DNA of 64,000 nt from Candidatus Kapaibacterium sp. (lineage in GTDB: Bacteria > Bacteroidota > Ignavibacteria > Kapaibacteriales > NICIL-2): contig JANWWF010000001.1 of the NCBI GenBank assembly GCA_025055755.1, positions 476,670 to 540,669 of the forward strand, given 5' to 3'. Below the pieces are notes generated by a model that ran no database searches, had not been told where the DNA came from, and worked only from the letters and a program-made list of their open reading frames with translations. How positions within the stretch are numbered: position 1 is the stretch's first letter; every line of letters begins with the position of its first letter. The position numbers and the translations under genes were made by a program. Below, in pieces: positions 8,900 to 17,481 of this stretch.

Positions 8900-9201
8900 C
8901 CAACTGCGACGCTTGGCGTACAGCATAGCGCTGGCGCTGGCAGTTGCCATGACCCAGCTCGATGAACGCATGCTGCTGCGGCCGGTGGTGCCGGTGGTGT
9001 ACACTCTCAGCGAAATACCGCCTATTCCCCGGCAGACGTTTGTCAGACTGGCATTCAATCCGCGCTGGAACTAAGCAGCTTTTCCTCCTTGAGCTGAGTC
9101 CCTTTTCGTCTCTTGCAGGCCGGTTGCAAAAGGCAAGGTTATTGCAACACGGCGCTATACTTTGGGATGACGGTTGTTGATACCCCGCAAGGGAGGCATC
9201 C
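8900..9201 (+). other. Intergenic stretch before the degraded T9SS locus
   Basis: This holds no gene I can support. A 74-codon ORF (8850-9074) overlaps the moxR end, contains a hydrophobic patch near its middle and matches nothing I recognise. The right part holds a perfect 7-bp inverted repeat, GTTGCAA/TTGCAAC (9123-9129 and 9142-9148), and TATACTTTG at 9156-9164, close to TAnnTTTG but with one extra base. GGGAGG at 9191-9196 is a good ribosome-binding site for the ATG at 9202. Confidence 0.5.
9123..9148. repeat. 7-bp perfect inverted repeat, operator-like
   Basis: GTTGCAA and TTGCAAC are separated by 12 nt and sit just upstream of a promoter-like TATACTTTG. The position suggests an operator or a small hairpin for the following signal-peptide ORF; there is no T-run to make it a terminator. 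Confidence 0.35.
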
Positions 9202-9330
9202 ATGGGCACATCTTCCCTGCGTAGCACACTAAGACCTTGCCCTTCCCTTCTTGCCGTTGCCCTGCTGACCATAGCTGCTCCTGCCCAGGACACCAGTGAA
9301 GTGCTGTGGGCAAAAAGCGATTCGAACTAG
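9202..9330 (+). pseudogene. Signal-peptide fragment of a broken secreted protein
   Basis: A 42-codon ORF missed by the ORF track: MGTSSLRSTL, then a hydrophobic core ending APAQD, then the start of a mature domain (SEVLWAKSDSN) cut by TAG at 9328 and TAA at 9331. A GGGAGG ribosome-binding site lies 5 nt upstream. This is a clear Sec signal peptide with an Ala-x-Ala-like cleavage site. The same reading frame continues, after the two stops, into the 9343-10152 ORF with its T9SS sorting tail, so this is most simply the N-terminus of one gene now interrupted. A sequencing error is possible, but two adjacent stops and poor sequence over about 20 codons point to real decay. Confidence 0.7.
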
Positions 9331-9396
9331 TAAGCCCATGACTTGAGCCACAAGACGGCTACGACTTGTCGCTGCAGATCTACTGCTAACTTCTCC

Positions 9397-10152
9397 ATGC
9401 GCCCCAGTACCGACGGACGCTATCTGCTGCTGGTGCTTCGGCGCCGGTGGAACGAGTACGGGCGGGGTGGTTCTCCACAGCCGCGGGCAGCCTACGAGAC
9501 GTGGCCGGTGGACATTCCCGCGCGTCGGCTGGTAGGAATGGCGCCCAGCTTTGCCCATCTGGGGGGATGGATTCGTTGGTTGCGGGGGCAGCAGCGGTAC
9601 TTGATGCTCAATGAGCATGGTGATGTGGTAGTGGTGGACACGGCGTTTCGGCTGGTGGGGACGGCGGCATACAAAGCTGGTCTTTTCGACATCTCTCCGG
9701 ACGAGCGCTACCTGGTCGGAAAAGGCTCGGGGATCTACATGGCACTCTGGGACATTCAAACGTGGCAGAAGGTCTGTCAGTACACCTACGCCAGGGCTGA
9801 TGTTTCCGACTTTTCTCCCTCGGGACAGTACATCATGGTGTTTGGAGACAGGTCAGTTGTTGTCTATCGTGCGATGGTGCCGACGGGGGTAGAGGGAGAG
9901 CAGGAGCAAGGAGTGCGGGTGTACCCGGTGCCGGGGCAGGAAACGCTGCGGGTTGCTGGCTTGGCTGCTGGCACGCCGGCGCGGGTGAAGATTGCCGATG
10001 AGCTCGGGCGGAGCCAGCTGCTGTTCGAGGGCGTTGCGCCGTCAGCGGAGCTATCGCTGCCGGTGGCATCGCTGGCAGCGGGGGCGTACCAGGTGCACGT
10101 GCACAGCGGCGGTCGCGCGCTGGCACTCCCCTATCTGAAGGGAGAGCCGTGA
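9397..10152 (+). CDS. Beta-propeller-like remnant with T9SS C-terminal sorting domain
   Basis: The ORF runs from TTG 9343; the first family-like residues begin near ATG 9397 (MRPSTDGRYLLLVL), giving 251 residues. It contains WD40/YVTN-like blades (FDISPDERYLVG, ALWDIQTW, DFSPSGQYIMVF), then a type A T9SS sorting domain of about 80 residues (VRVYPVPGQETLRV ... LAAGAYQVHV) at the end. It lacks its own signal peptide; the matching one lies in the same frame at 9202-9330, behind two stop codons. The protein as encoded could not be exported by Sec plus T9SS, so this is probably the 3' part of a pseudogene. A related intact architecture is seen at 62797-64000. Confidence 0.6.
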   Translation: MRPSTDGRYLLLVLRRRWNEYGRGGSPQPRAAYETWPVDIPARRLVGMAPSFAHLGGWIRWLRGQQRYLMLNEHGDVVVVDTAFRLVGTAAYKAGLFDISPDERYLVGKGSGIYMALWDIQTWQKVCQYTYARADVSDFSPSGQYIMVFGDRSVVVYRAMVPTGVEGEQEQGVRVYPVPGQETLRVAGLAAGTPARVKIADELGRSQLLFEGVAPSAELSLPVASLAAGAYQVHVHSGGRALALPYLKGEP

Positions 10153-10183
10153 AAGGAGGAGTTGCTGCCTGCTTTCGTTTTCT

Positions 10184-10684
10184 TCAGTTCAGCTTTGCCT
10201 GCAAGTGGAGCAGGGCTAAGGCTGCCGGGTGGTAACTTGGCTCCAGCATGAGAGCGGTGTAGTATTCGTGCAGCGCACGAATCCATTTGCCTCGCCGCTC
10301 ATACAACCGCCCCAAGTTGTAGTGTGCATAGTGCCTCGTTGCGTAGCGGGGTGCAGCAATTGCTTTCTCAAACCATGCCTCTGCCTCGTCCAGTTGGCGA
10401 AGCTCCATCAGGTACACGCCAATATCGTTGTACGGATTGCCATAGTCTGGGTCTAATGCGATTGCCCGCAGACACTCGGCAATTGCTTCTTCGTACTTGC
10501 CCAGATGCGAATATGCCCAGCCCAGAAAGGTGTATGCCTCAGGCGTCGGGTGCAGGGCAATACTTTGCCGGTAGAGTTCGATTGCCTCCGTCACTCGCCC
10601 TTCACGGTGGAGACGGTACGCCGCGTGACAGACTTCGAGTGCTTGCATTTGCGCTGCATCGGGGAATAGGGAACGATGCTCCAT
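10184..10684 (-). CDS. TPR repeat protein
   Basis: A 166-residue protein made of about four tetratricopeptide repeats, with the pattern W-x2-LG-x2-Y-x8-A-x3-F/Y-x2-A-I visible in AYTFLGWAYSHLGKYEEAI and in the repeats after it. There is no signal peptide or enzymatic domain, so it is a cytoplasmic protein-interaction scaffold of unknown partner. ATG 10684 is preferred to the ORF-track start at 10828, because the 48 extra residues are not TPR-like and would reach into the OMP gene. It lies 140 nt downstream of the OMP gene on the same strand and converges on the broken T9SS locus. I see no promoter element in front of it. Confidence 0.85.
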   Translation of the reverse strand: MEHRSLFPDAAQMQALEVCHAAYRLHREGRVTEAIELYRQSIALHPTPEAYTFLGWAYSHLGKYEEAIAECLRAIALDPDYGNPYNDIGVYLMELRQLDEAEAWFEKAIAAPRYATRHYAHYNLGRLYERRGKWIRALHEYYTALMLEPSYHPAALALLHLQAKLN

Positions 10685-10824
10685 TGTTACAACTATGCTT
10701 GCGTTTAACATCCACGAAGTGGGTTTTGCGGAGCATCCGTACTCTGCCGAGGTAATTCCCTTTAGCGTCGCAGCCTGCATCCTCAGGAGGGCGCTGCCGT
10801 GCTCCACTACTCCATGTGGTGCGG

Positions 10825-12771
10825 TCAATCGAAAAACGTCCAGGCAACGCTCAAGGTAATATGTCGGTCATACTGCGGAAAAGTTGAGAGCGTCGCGTAG
10901 TACGCAGACAAAAGATTCCCCACTGCAAGTTTGACGACAGCATTCCCCAGCTCTGCACTCAGTGCCAGGGTAAAGCCATCGAATGCCAATGTGCTCCACT
11001 CCGTCCCATCCACGTAGCCCCACACGTGCGGAATAAACCGCGTGGCGCGAACTGCTGTGCGAGCGCGTACAAAAAGCTCAGCGCTGAGTCGGTTGCGTCC
11101 CACCGGATATACGTACCGCGCCGATGCGGCACTATAGAACAGCGGCAGGCGATTGCCCCCTTCGAAACTTGCTACCAGGGATGGACGAAACTCAACACCG
11201 AAAAGCGACCAGGCTGTTTCAATGGTAATGCCAGATTCAAGCGCGCTCTGCGCGGCATTCTGTGTGTGAACACTCACAATCGTATCACCGCGCAACAGAG
11301 GTATGCTTTCGAGCCTATTAGCCCGCCGTCGCACAAAGGCACGCAATGCAATGGAGTCGCTCGAACCGCCCCAGGCAAGCCCCAGCAGAACAAGCTGCAC
11401 ACGCTCAGGACGGCAGGCGCATTCGACCTGACTTGGAAATCGCACCGAGAGCACGCCGTCGAGCGACGCGGTGACAGGACCAATCGCCGCTTGCGCTGCA
11501 ACGCCCACGATGGGATACACGGTGCCATTTCGCAGCACCACGCGTGCGCCGCCGCGAATTTCCATGCCGTGCCCTGAACGCCACCGTGCAAATGCATACG
11601 GCGCTACTTGCCAAAGCGATAGCCCATTGCTCAGCATGCTCTCTGTGCCACGTTCGAGCAGCCCTTCTGCTCCCCCAATTGCAGCCAGCGACGAATCGAA
11701 GCGCTCCTCCCATCGCGCAGCGGCTAGCAGTGCCGTGGTGTGCCACCGGACGGCGACAGGCACAGTGCTGCCATCGGTCCACTGCGGAGGACGGTAAACG
11801 TTCCACTCCTCCGCCCGAACGGCAAGACTTGCCGAGCGGACGCCACCATCGTGCGCCTCTGTTGCCACAAGCTGCAGGTCGTGGCGAAACAGACGCTGGT
11901 CAAGCCGCGGGTACTCGACAATCGCCGTGCGCTCGTTGGTCGGATCGTCCGAGAGTGCAGTGTTGACGCCACCGTTTGTTCCCAATCCCCAGTTGGCAAA
12001 GCGATGCACCAGCGAGAGGTTCAGCCGAGGTGATATGTTCCACCGCAGCAGGGCGCGAGTGTTCCAGCCATCGAGCCATTGGTTGACGTAACGTCCCGGT
12101 GAGGTCAGGCGACGGAAACCAGCCGTTGCGTTGAGATTCGGGGCAATGTTCTGCGAGAACACTCCATCGGTGGCGATAAAGTCATACGCCGACTGGCAAT
12201 ACCACACGCGCGTGTAGGGCGTGCGCGTGTTGTACCATGGCTGCTGCACCCAATAGGCAGTGCCGCCATTTGCTCCTGCCAGCACTGCTGCATCGGCGCC
12301 GATGAGGATGCTCACCTGCTCCATAAACTCCGGCATGAGCATGGAGGGCGGAAAAAGCCCTACCGCTCCGCTGATGGCGGACACTCCATCGAAGTACACC
12401 TGGGCGTCGCGTGGCCGCTCGCCAAACAGGAGCGGAATATTCCAGTCGCCTGCTAAGCCCGTCGAGAGCACGTAGGCAGGCGTGCGCCATTCGAGCACAT
12501 CCTCGAGCGTGCGGTACGGAAGTGTCAGAATAGCGGGGCGCGTAAAACTGCGGTATGGCTCCACAGTGCCCACGGCACTAAGTGCCCCATGGATAGGGAG
12601 CGGCTGCCAAAGGGACGTATCCCTCTGCAGGGCGGACGTATCGGAGACAGTGCGCCCTCCTGCAAGCGCAGTTGCGACGGCTACCAGCACAAAAAGCCCT
12701 GCTACCATTCCTACGGAGAGAGAGGTGAGCGACCCTCGCCAGCGCTGCGAGCAACAAGGGCAAACCACCAT
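10825..12771 (-). CDS. Outer-membrane beta-barrel protein with plug-like N-terminus
   Basis: A 648-residue exported protein. After a hydrophobic signal segment (about 20-38) comes a region like a TonB-receptor plug (YRTLEDVLEWRTPAYV ... AQVYFDGVSAI), then about 450 residues of alternating aromatic/polar strands ending in SVAWTFFD, with a C-terminal aromatic pattern typical of barrels. It is shorter than usual TonB receptors and no TonB box is obvious, so 'TonB-receptor-like' is inference. Start: ATG 12771 has AGGGGA upstream but overlaps the previous gene by 61 nt; ATG 12708, two bases after that gene's TAG, is the alternative and leaves a signal peptide without basic residues. Confidence 0.75.
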   Translation of the reverse strand: MVVCPCCSQRWRGSLTSLSVGMVAGLFVLVAVATALAGGRTVSDTSALQRDTSLWQPLPIHGALSAVGTVEPYRSFTRPAILTLPYRTLEDVLEWRTPAYVLSTGLAGDWNIPLLFGERPRDAQVYFDGVSAISGAVGLFPPSMLMPEFMEQVSILIGADAAVLAGANGGTAYWVQQPWYNTRTPYTRVWYCQSAYDFIATDGVFSQNIAPNLNATAGFRRLTSPGRYVNQWLDGWNTRALLRWNISPRLNLSLVHRFANWGLGTNGGVNTALSDDPTNERTAIVEYPRLDQRLFRHDLQLVATEAHDGGVRSASLAVRAEEWNVYRPPQWTDGSTVPVAVRWHTTALLAAARWEERFDSSLAAIGGAEGLLERGTESMLSNGLSLWQVAPYAFARWRSGHGMEIRGGARVVLRNGTVYPIVGVAAQAAIGPVTASLDGVLSVRFPSQVECACRPERVQLVLLGLAWGGSSDSIALRAFVRRRANRLESIPLLRGDTIVSVHTQNAAQSALESGITIETAWSLFGVEFRPSLVASFEGGNRLPLFYSAASARYVYPVGRNRLSAELFVRARTAVRATRFIPHVWGYVDGTEWSTLAFDGFTLALSAELGNAVVKLAVGNLLSAYYATLSTFPQYDRHITLSVAWTFFD

Positions 12772-13310
12772 GTCTTCCCCTGCAATAGCTGCTGCACCAA
12801 TGGATCAGGAGGTCCAGCGACGATTGAATGCTGCACAGCTTCTGCCTTACCCGCTGCCACGCACCGAAGCAGCCATGCTGCCTGCAGCGGTGCATCGTCC
12901 CGACGATACGCCAACGCAAGCCGGCAGTAGTACCAAAAGCGCCCTGCATTCCAGCCAAGGCGATTGAGTTCTTCTGCCAATCGCTGCTCCATCCGATGGA
13001 CGATTTCCTCGGCAGCAGCGCAGGAGTCATGCATCTTTTCGCTTCGGTAGCGATAGAGCACTGCCAGACAGCTATCTGCAATTGCAGCAACGACCATCCA
13101 ATCCCCCAGTGTTGGGGTGCTCGGTTGTTCATCGGTGCGGACAAGGAGGCGTTCCTCGAAGGCAACAGGCTCGTTCCGAGGAGCAATCGCCAGGGGGGCA
13201 AGGCGATGACGCAGACCGAGCAACAGAACAAACGTCACACTCAGCAGCAAAAACAATGCAACCGCCACCGCATTCCGAAAATACCCTTTTCCGAGCCCCC
13301 ACCGTCGCAT
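12711..13310 (-). CDS. Hypothetical single-pass membrane protein
   Basis: A 199-residue protein with a basic N-terminus (MRRWGLGKGYFRN), one transmembrane helix at about 14-34, and a roughly 160-residue domain with helical, Cys-containing segments that I do not recognise. The domain would be periplasmic if the helix is a signal anchor with the basic end inside. ATG 13310 is chosen: the ORF track extends 64 residues upstream into ftsY without family character. It starts 4 nt after the ftsY stop and overlaps the OMP start, so it is probably co-translated with the barrel protein and may serve it; that link is inference from order only. Confidence 0.7.
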   Translation of the reverse strand: MRRWGLGKGYFRNAVAVALFLLLSVTFVLLLGLRHRLAPLAIAPRNEPVAFEERLLVRTDEQPSTPTLGDWMVVAAIADSCLAVLYRYRSEKMHDSCAAAEEIVHRMEQRLAEELNRLGWNAGRFWYYCRLALAYRRDDAPLQAAWLLRCVAAGKAEAVQHSIVAGPPDPLVQQLLQGKTWWFALVARSAGEGRSPLSP

Positions 13311-13314
13311 AGTC

Positions 13315-14316
13315 TCACCGTGCCGACAGTGGCTGCGCAACGGAAGACTCGGCAAAGAGCGCTTCGACGAATGCGATTGCGTCAAATGGTTGCAAGTCCT
13401 CGATACGCTCACCGACACCAATGTACCGCACCGGGAGCTTGAACTCCTCGGCAATAGCAAGCACAACACCTCCCTTTGCGGTGCCATCGAGCTTGGTGAC
13501 AATCAACCCGGACAGCGGAGTAACTTTTGCAAACTCTCGCGCTTGGACGATGGCATTTTGCCCTGTGGTTGCATCGAGCACCAGCCAGACTTCATGCGGC
13601 GCATCGGGGATAATCTTTTTGAGAACGCGTGTGATTTTCTCGAGCTCTTGCATCAAGCCACCTTTAGTGTGCAAACGCCCAGCAGTGTCAATTAAGCAGA
13701 TGTCCATCTCGCGGGCGACAGCTGCCCGCAGTGTATCAAATGCCACCGCTGCTGGATCGGCGCCCCGTTGTTGCTGCACAATCTCCACCCCCGCTCGCTG
13801 CGCCCATGTTGCCAATTGCTCATTGGCTGCAGCGCGGAATGTATCGGCAGCACCGATAATGACGCGCTTGCCGTCGCGCTGGAAATTGTAGGCAAGCTTG
13901 CCTACCGTCGTCGTCTTGCCAACGCCGTTGACCCCGACGATCATGATTACAGTCGGCAAGGAAGCCCCTTGCTGGAATGGCTGTTGCACCGCAAGGAGAC
14001 GTTCGGCAATTTCCGCTTTGATAGCATCGAGGACAGCGTCGGGATCGCTGGTGTCTATCGTTCGGGCTCGCCGGCGCAGACCATCGAGAATGCGCTCGGT
14101 CATTGAAACACCGACATCGGCGCGGAGCAATGCTTCTTCAAGCTCAGCAAGGAGTCCCTCATCGAGCGAGCGTCCTCGCACCAATGCCGCAAGCCGCCCG
14201 AAGACCGCATCACGTGTTTTTGCAAGTCCTTCTTTGAGTCGCTCAACTGCGAGAGCATCACCAACCTTCTGCGCAGCTGCGCGAACTTTTTGCTTGAGAC
14301 TATCGAAAAAACCCAC
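13315..14316 (-). CDS. ftsY: Signal recognition particle receptor FtsY
   Basis: FtsY is the SRP-GTPase receptor that docks ribosome-nascent-chain/SRP complexes at the membrane. The 333-residue protein has a short amphipathic N-terminus (MGFFDSLKQKV), the helical N domain with ALLRADVGV (about 62-70), and the G domain: GVNGVGKTT (128-136), DTFRAAA, DTAGR, TKLDGTAKGG and the closing GVGERIEDLQPF. It lacks the long acidic A domain of enterobacterial FtsY, as usual outside that group. It sits 9 nt after the phosphatidyltransferase gene in the purL operon. Confidence 0.97.
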   Translation of the reverse strand: MGFFDSLKQKVRAAAQKVGDALAVERLKEGLAKTRDAVFGRLAALVRGRSLDEGLLAELEEALLRADVGVSMTERILDGLRRRARTIDTSDPDAVLDAIKAEIAERLLAVQQPFQQGASLPTVIMIVGVNGVGKTTTVGKLAYNFQRDGKRVIIGAADTFRAAANEQLATWAQRAGVEIVQQQRGADPAAVAFDTLRAAVAREMDICLIDTAGRLHTKGGLMQELEKITRVLKKIIPDAPHEVWLVLDATTGQNAIVQAREFAKVTPLSGLIVTKLDGTAKGGVVLAIAEEFKLPVRYIGVGERIEDLQPFDAIAFVEALFAESSVAQPLSAR

Positions 14317-14325
14317 CGTGACGTT

Positions 14326-14865
14326 CTACGATTGGTTCAACTTGGTGCTATGGAGACGAACAGTTCGCCACAGCCGTGCAGCATACCAGCCCAGCGACAC
14401 TGCAAGCAGAATCGCGCTAAGAGCAAGGAGCACATTCTGTGCGATGCCCCTTGTGCCTGCAATGGTGGCAAGAAGCGCCAGCCCAACACTGGCTGCAGCA
14501 AGCTTACCAACAGGAAGTGACGGCGGTACACTGCGGAGCACCCTCCGCATTGCCAAACTGCCGAGCACTATTGCACCATCACGCCCGACAACCGCAAGCA
14601 CATACCACAGGGGCAAAGCACCGTGGAGAAAGAGCGTCACTGCAACCGCCCCCGCAAGCACTTTATCCGCCAGCGGATCGAGGATACGCCCCCATTCCGA
14701 TTCTGCATGGTAGTGCCGCGCAAGAATGCCATCGAGTGCGTCACTTGCCATTGCTAACAGCCCCAACCCAAGCGCAAGTTCGCGTGCCCCTACACTAAGT
14801 GCCCACACCATGGGAACTGTTGCAAGCAGGCGTCCGATCGAGAGCAGATTGGGAACCTGGCGCAT
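14326..14865 (-). CDS. CDP-alcohol phosphatidyltransferase (PgsA-like)
   Basis: A membrane enzyme of phospholipid synthesis that transfers a phosphatidyl group from CDP-diacylglycerol to an alcohol. The complete family motif D-x2-DG-x2-AR-x8-G-x3-D-x3-D is present at residues 42-67 (DALDGILAR ... GRILDPLAD), with several hydrophobic helices around it in a 179-residue protein. The closest match by eye is phosphatidylglycerophosphate synthase, but cardiolipin- or inositol-type members cannot be excluded. ATG 14865 (MRQVPNLLSIGR) is the family-like start; the ORF track begins four codons earlier at GTG 14877. It lies between the epimerase and ftsY genes. Confidence 0.88.
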   Translation of the reverse strand: MRQVPNLLSIGRLLATVPMVWALSVGARELALGLGLLAMASDALDGILARHYHAESEWGRILDPLADKVLAGAVAVTLFLHGALPLWYVLAVVGRDGAIVLGSLAMRRVLRSVPPSLPVGKLAAASVGLALLATIAGTRGIAQNVLLALSAILLAVSLGWYAARLWRTVRLHSTKLNQS

Positions 14866-14883
14866 GGGACCTACCACCGAAGA

Positions 14884-15813
14884 CTACTGCACCGGCGTTG
14901 AGTGAACAGCAAACCAAGCGACAGTCTGCCGTATGCCTTGGTCAAAGTCCACTTGCGGCTGCCAGCCAATGGCTGCCATTAGCGCAGTGGGCGAAAGCAC
15001 AATGTGCGCAGGCTCTACCCGCGGCGGTCCGTAGCGCGGCGCGCGCTCAGTGCCAACCGCACGGGCAACCGAAGTGTACACCTCCAGCACGCTGCGTGCA
15101 ATCCCAGTCCCGACGTTGAATGTCCCGTGGACGGGACGTTCCAGCACGTGGCAATTGAGCTCTGCAACGTCCTGAACGTACACAAAATCGCGCGTGTGGG
15201 AGCCATCACCGAAGATCGTTGGCACATCTTGCGCAAGGAGCTTGGCAGCGCACACTGCCACCAGATTCCCTTCCCCATAGACCCGCTGCCGCGGACCAAA
15301 AACATTTCCATAGCGCAGCACTACAACCCGCAGAGCAGGATGTTGCGCCGCATAGGCGTTGATGAAATGCTCGGCGGAGAGCTTCGATGCTCCGTAAGGA
15401 TTGACAGGCGCTGTCGGAGAGTCTTCCGTGTAGGGCTGCACGGCATCTTCTGCATACACCGCACACGTGGACGCAAAGATGAACACCCGCACTCCCGCAC
15501 GCACTGCCGCTTCAAGGAGGTTCACCGTGCCGGTGACGTTGACGTCCGCATACTCTACCGGAAAGCGGAATGACTCTGGCACACTAAGCAAAGCGGCGTG
15601 GTGATTTATAGCGTCGAATTGTTCGCGGCGGATAAAGGCTTCCACCGACCTATCGCGAATGTCCATCTCCACAACGCGTATTGTGGGAGGAAGGTTCTCC
15701 TTCCTGCCCGTGACGAAATTGTCCAGTACCACAACCTCATGCCCACATGCATGGTACAGCTCGGCAATGTGTGAGCCGATAAAACCAGCTCCTCCCGTAA
15801 CGAGGACTTTCAC
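14884..15813 (-). CDS. NAD-dependent nucleotide-sugar epimerase/dehydratase
   Basis: An extended SDR of 309 residues similar to UDP-glucose 4-epimerase. It has GGAGFIG (7-13) for NAD binding, DNFVTG with the conserved Asp31, HHAA (71-74), and the catalytic Tyr140/Lys144 in YGASK with Ser/Thr at 115-116. The likely reaction is C4 epimerisation or a related conversion of UDP- or dTDP-sugars for surface polysaccharide; the substrate is not decidable by eye. Its ATG overlaps the purD stop by 4 nt, so the two are translationally coupled although functionally unrelated. Confidence 0.9.
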   Translation of the reverse strand: MKVLVTGGAGFIGSHIAELYHACGHEVVVLDNFVTGRKENLPPTIRVVEMDIRDRSVEAFIRREQFDAINHHAALLSVPESFRFPVEYADVNVTGTVNLLEAAVRAGVRVFIFASTCAVYAEDAVQPYTEDSPTAPVNPYGASKLSAEHFINAYAAQHPALRVVVLRYGNVFGPRQRVYGEGNLVAVCAAKLLAQDVPTIFGDGSHTRDFVYVQDVAELNCHVLERPVHGTFNVGTGIARSVLEVYTSVARAVGTERAPRYGPPRVEPAHIVLSPTALMAAIGWQPQVDFDQGIRQTVAWFAVHSTPVQ

Positions 15814-17111
15814 GAGCCGCCCTCCAAAAGATGGTGTTTGCGGAGTGCACGGGCACCAATGTCGCTGCGGTAGTACATGTTCTCAAAGTGGATGCATTCA
15901 ATGGCACGGTAGCAGTGGTCAATCGCAGCCGCCAGGGAATCGGCATGCGAGGTCACATTGAGCACGCGTCCTCCTGCCGTGATGAGTCTCCCCTGGCTGT
16001 CGAGCGCAGTTCCAGCGTGGTATACGCGGGCAAAACGCTGTGCTTCTTCGATACCGGTGATGAGAAAACCCGTTTGGTAGCTACCTGGATACCCTTTGCT
16101 GGCGAGCACGACCGTACAACTCCATCCTTCTGCTGCTGTACGGAGCGCTGACCGATCCAAACGCCCACGTGCAGCACTGTAGAGCAGCCGCGCAAAATCT
16201 CCGCGAAATACTTCCAGCACTGATTGCGTTTCGGGATCACCAAAGCGCGCATTGTACTCGACTACATACGGCGCATTGTCAACAATCATGAGCCCTACGT
16301 AGAGACAGCCTACAAACGGTGCATTCTCGCTTATCATTCCCTGGAGCGTTGGCTTGATGATCGCTGACTCAATCTGCTGGCGCAGCTGGTCGTTAATCAG
16401 TGGTGCAGGTGCATAAGCGCCCATGCCTCCTGTATTCGGTCCGCGATCGCCATCGTAGAGCCGCTTGTGGTCCTGGGCGGGTGCCAAGAGCACATAGTCG
16501 GTGCCATCGCAAATCGCAAAGACCGACGCTTCCTCGCCACAGAGAAATTCTTCGATGATTACCCGCTTGCCTGCTGAGCCGAAAGCACCACTAAACATGC
16601 GGTCTATCGCAGCGGTTGCTTCCTCGACAGTGCTGGCAATGATGACTCCCTTGCCCGCTGCTAATCCATCTGCCTTGATGACGATAGGGAGCGAGCACGA
16701 GGCAACATACTCGCAGGCTTCATCGGCTTCATCCTCGGTAAAGCTTGTCCACTGTGCGGTGGGAATCCCATAGCGTTGCATAAAGCGCTTAGCATACCAC
16801 TTTGACGATTCCAGCCGGGCAGCAGCTTGCGAGGGACCGAACACCGTGATGCCTTCCAAGCGAAGGGCATCGGCAACTCCCGCTGCCAACGGCGCTTCCG
16901 GACCAATGACGACCAAGTCTATTTCCTGCTCTTGGCAGAAGGTGGTAAGTGATTCCACATCCTGCATGTCGCTGATTCCCGTCGGCTTGGCATAGTGGAA
17001 GATGCCGGGATTCCCCGGTAATGCCCACACGGTAGGCTTCGACTCCGATTCTGCCAGTGCACGCACTAATGCATGCTCACGTCCGCCGGAGCCGAGGACA
17101 ACAATTCGCAT
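15810..17111 (-). CDS. purD: Phosphoribosylamine-glycine ligase
   Basis: PurD (GAR synthetase) joins glycine to phosphoribosylamine with ATP, the second step of purine synthesis. The 433-residue ATP-grasp enzyme begins MRIVVLGSGGREHALV and has the signature GPEAPLAAGVADAL, the ATP-grasp block VIKADGLAAGKGVIIA, HKRLYDGDRGPNTGGMGAYAP and YNARFGDPETQ, all typical. Length is standard. It is 9 nt downstream of the DUF3127 gene and shares the operon with purL. Confidence 0.97.
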   Translation of the reverse strand: MRIVVLGSGGREHALVRALAESESKPTVWALPGNPGIFHYAKPTGISDMQDVESLTTFCQEQEIDLVVIGPEAPLAAGVADALRLEGITVFGPSQAAARLESSKWYAKRFMQRYGIPTAQWTSFTEDEADEACEYVASCSLPIVIKADGLAAGKGVIIASTVEEATAAIDRMFSGAFGSAGKRVIIEEFLCGEEASVFAICDGTDYVLLAPAQDHKRLYDGDRGPNTGGMGAYAPAPLINDQLRQQIESAIIKPTLQGMISENAPFVGCLYVGLMIVDNAPYVVEYNARFGDPETQSVLEVFRGDFARLLYSAARGRLDRSALRTAAEGWSCTVVLASKGYPGSYQTGFLITGIEEAQRFARVYHAGTALDSQGRLITAGGRVLNVTSHADSLAAAIDHCYRAIECIHFENMYYRSDIGARALRKHHLLEGGS

Positions 17112-17120
17112 AGCGAAAGC

Positions 17121-17471
17121 CTAAAATGGAACATCATCATGGGCATCAAAAGTGGTTTCATCGAGCGAGGCAGTCGGGGTCGAGCGCCCAGACAAGGGCT
17201 CGATGCGCCACACATCCAGGCTGGTAAAGTACAGAGGCTCCCCATCCCGTCCCTGGACTTCCCGCCCGCTGATCGTGAAGGTGAGCTTTAGCTCCGTCCC
17301 AATCGGATAGCCATCAATGAGGGAGCAACGGTCCTGCTTGAGAGTAAACTTGACCATCTGGACGTACATGCCGTCTTGCACGGAAAGAACAAACTCCCGC
17401 TTGCGGAAGCGTTCAGTAACCTGTTGCTCGGGGAACACCTTGTAAAGAGTGCCAACTATTTCGTACGGCAT
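17121..17471 (-). CDS. DUF3127 domain protein
   Basis: A 116-residue protein with the DUF3127 fold signature: MPYEIVGTLYKVFPEQQVTE at the start, then KREFVLSV, and an OB-like beta core with TELKLTFTISGREV and FTSLDVWRIE, ending in an acidic tail (DETTFDAHDDVPF). The family is characteristic of Bacteroidota. The acidic tail resembles that of single-stranded DNA-binding proteins, which suggests nucleic-acid binding, but this is inference. ATG 17471 lies 10 nt after the alaS stop; the ORF-track start at 17660 is an upstream extension into alaS. Confidence 0.88.
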   Translation of the reverse strand: MPYEIVGTLYKVFPEQQVTERFRKREFVLSVQDGMYVQMVKFTLKQDRCSLIDGYPIGTELKLTFTISGREVQGRDGEPLYFTSLDVWRIEPLSGRSTPTASLDETTFDAHDDVPF

Positions 17472-17481
17472 AGCATGCGGC

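Noticed and set aside
8850-9074. 74-codon plus-strand ORF overlapping the moxR end
   Set aside because: No family resemblance, overlaps moxR by 50 nt and has a composition like an out-of-frame read; noted only inside the intergenic entry.
12828-13442. 204-codon plus-strand ORF
   Set aside because: Antisense shadow of the membrane-protein gene and the ftsY end, whose family match is firm for ftsY.
13898-14713. 271-codon plus-strand ORF
   Set aside because: Ser/Arg-rich antisense read of ftsY and the phosphatidyltransferase gene.
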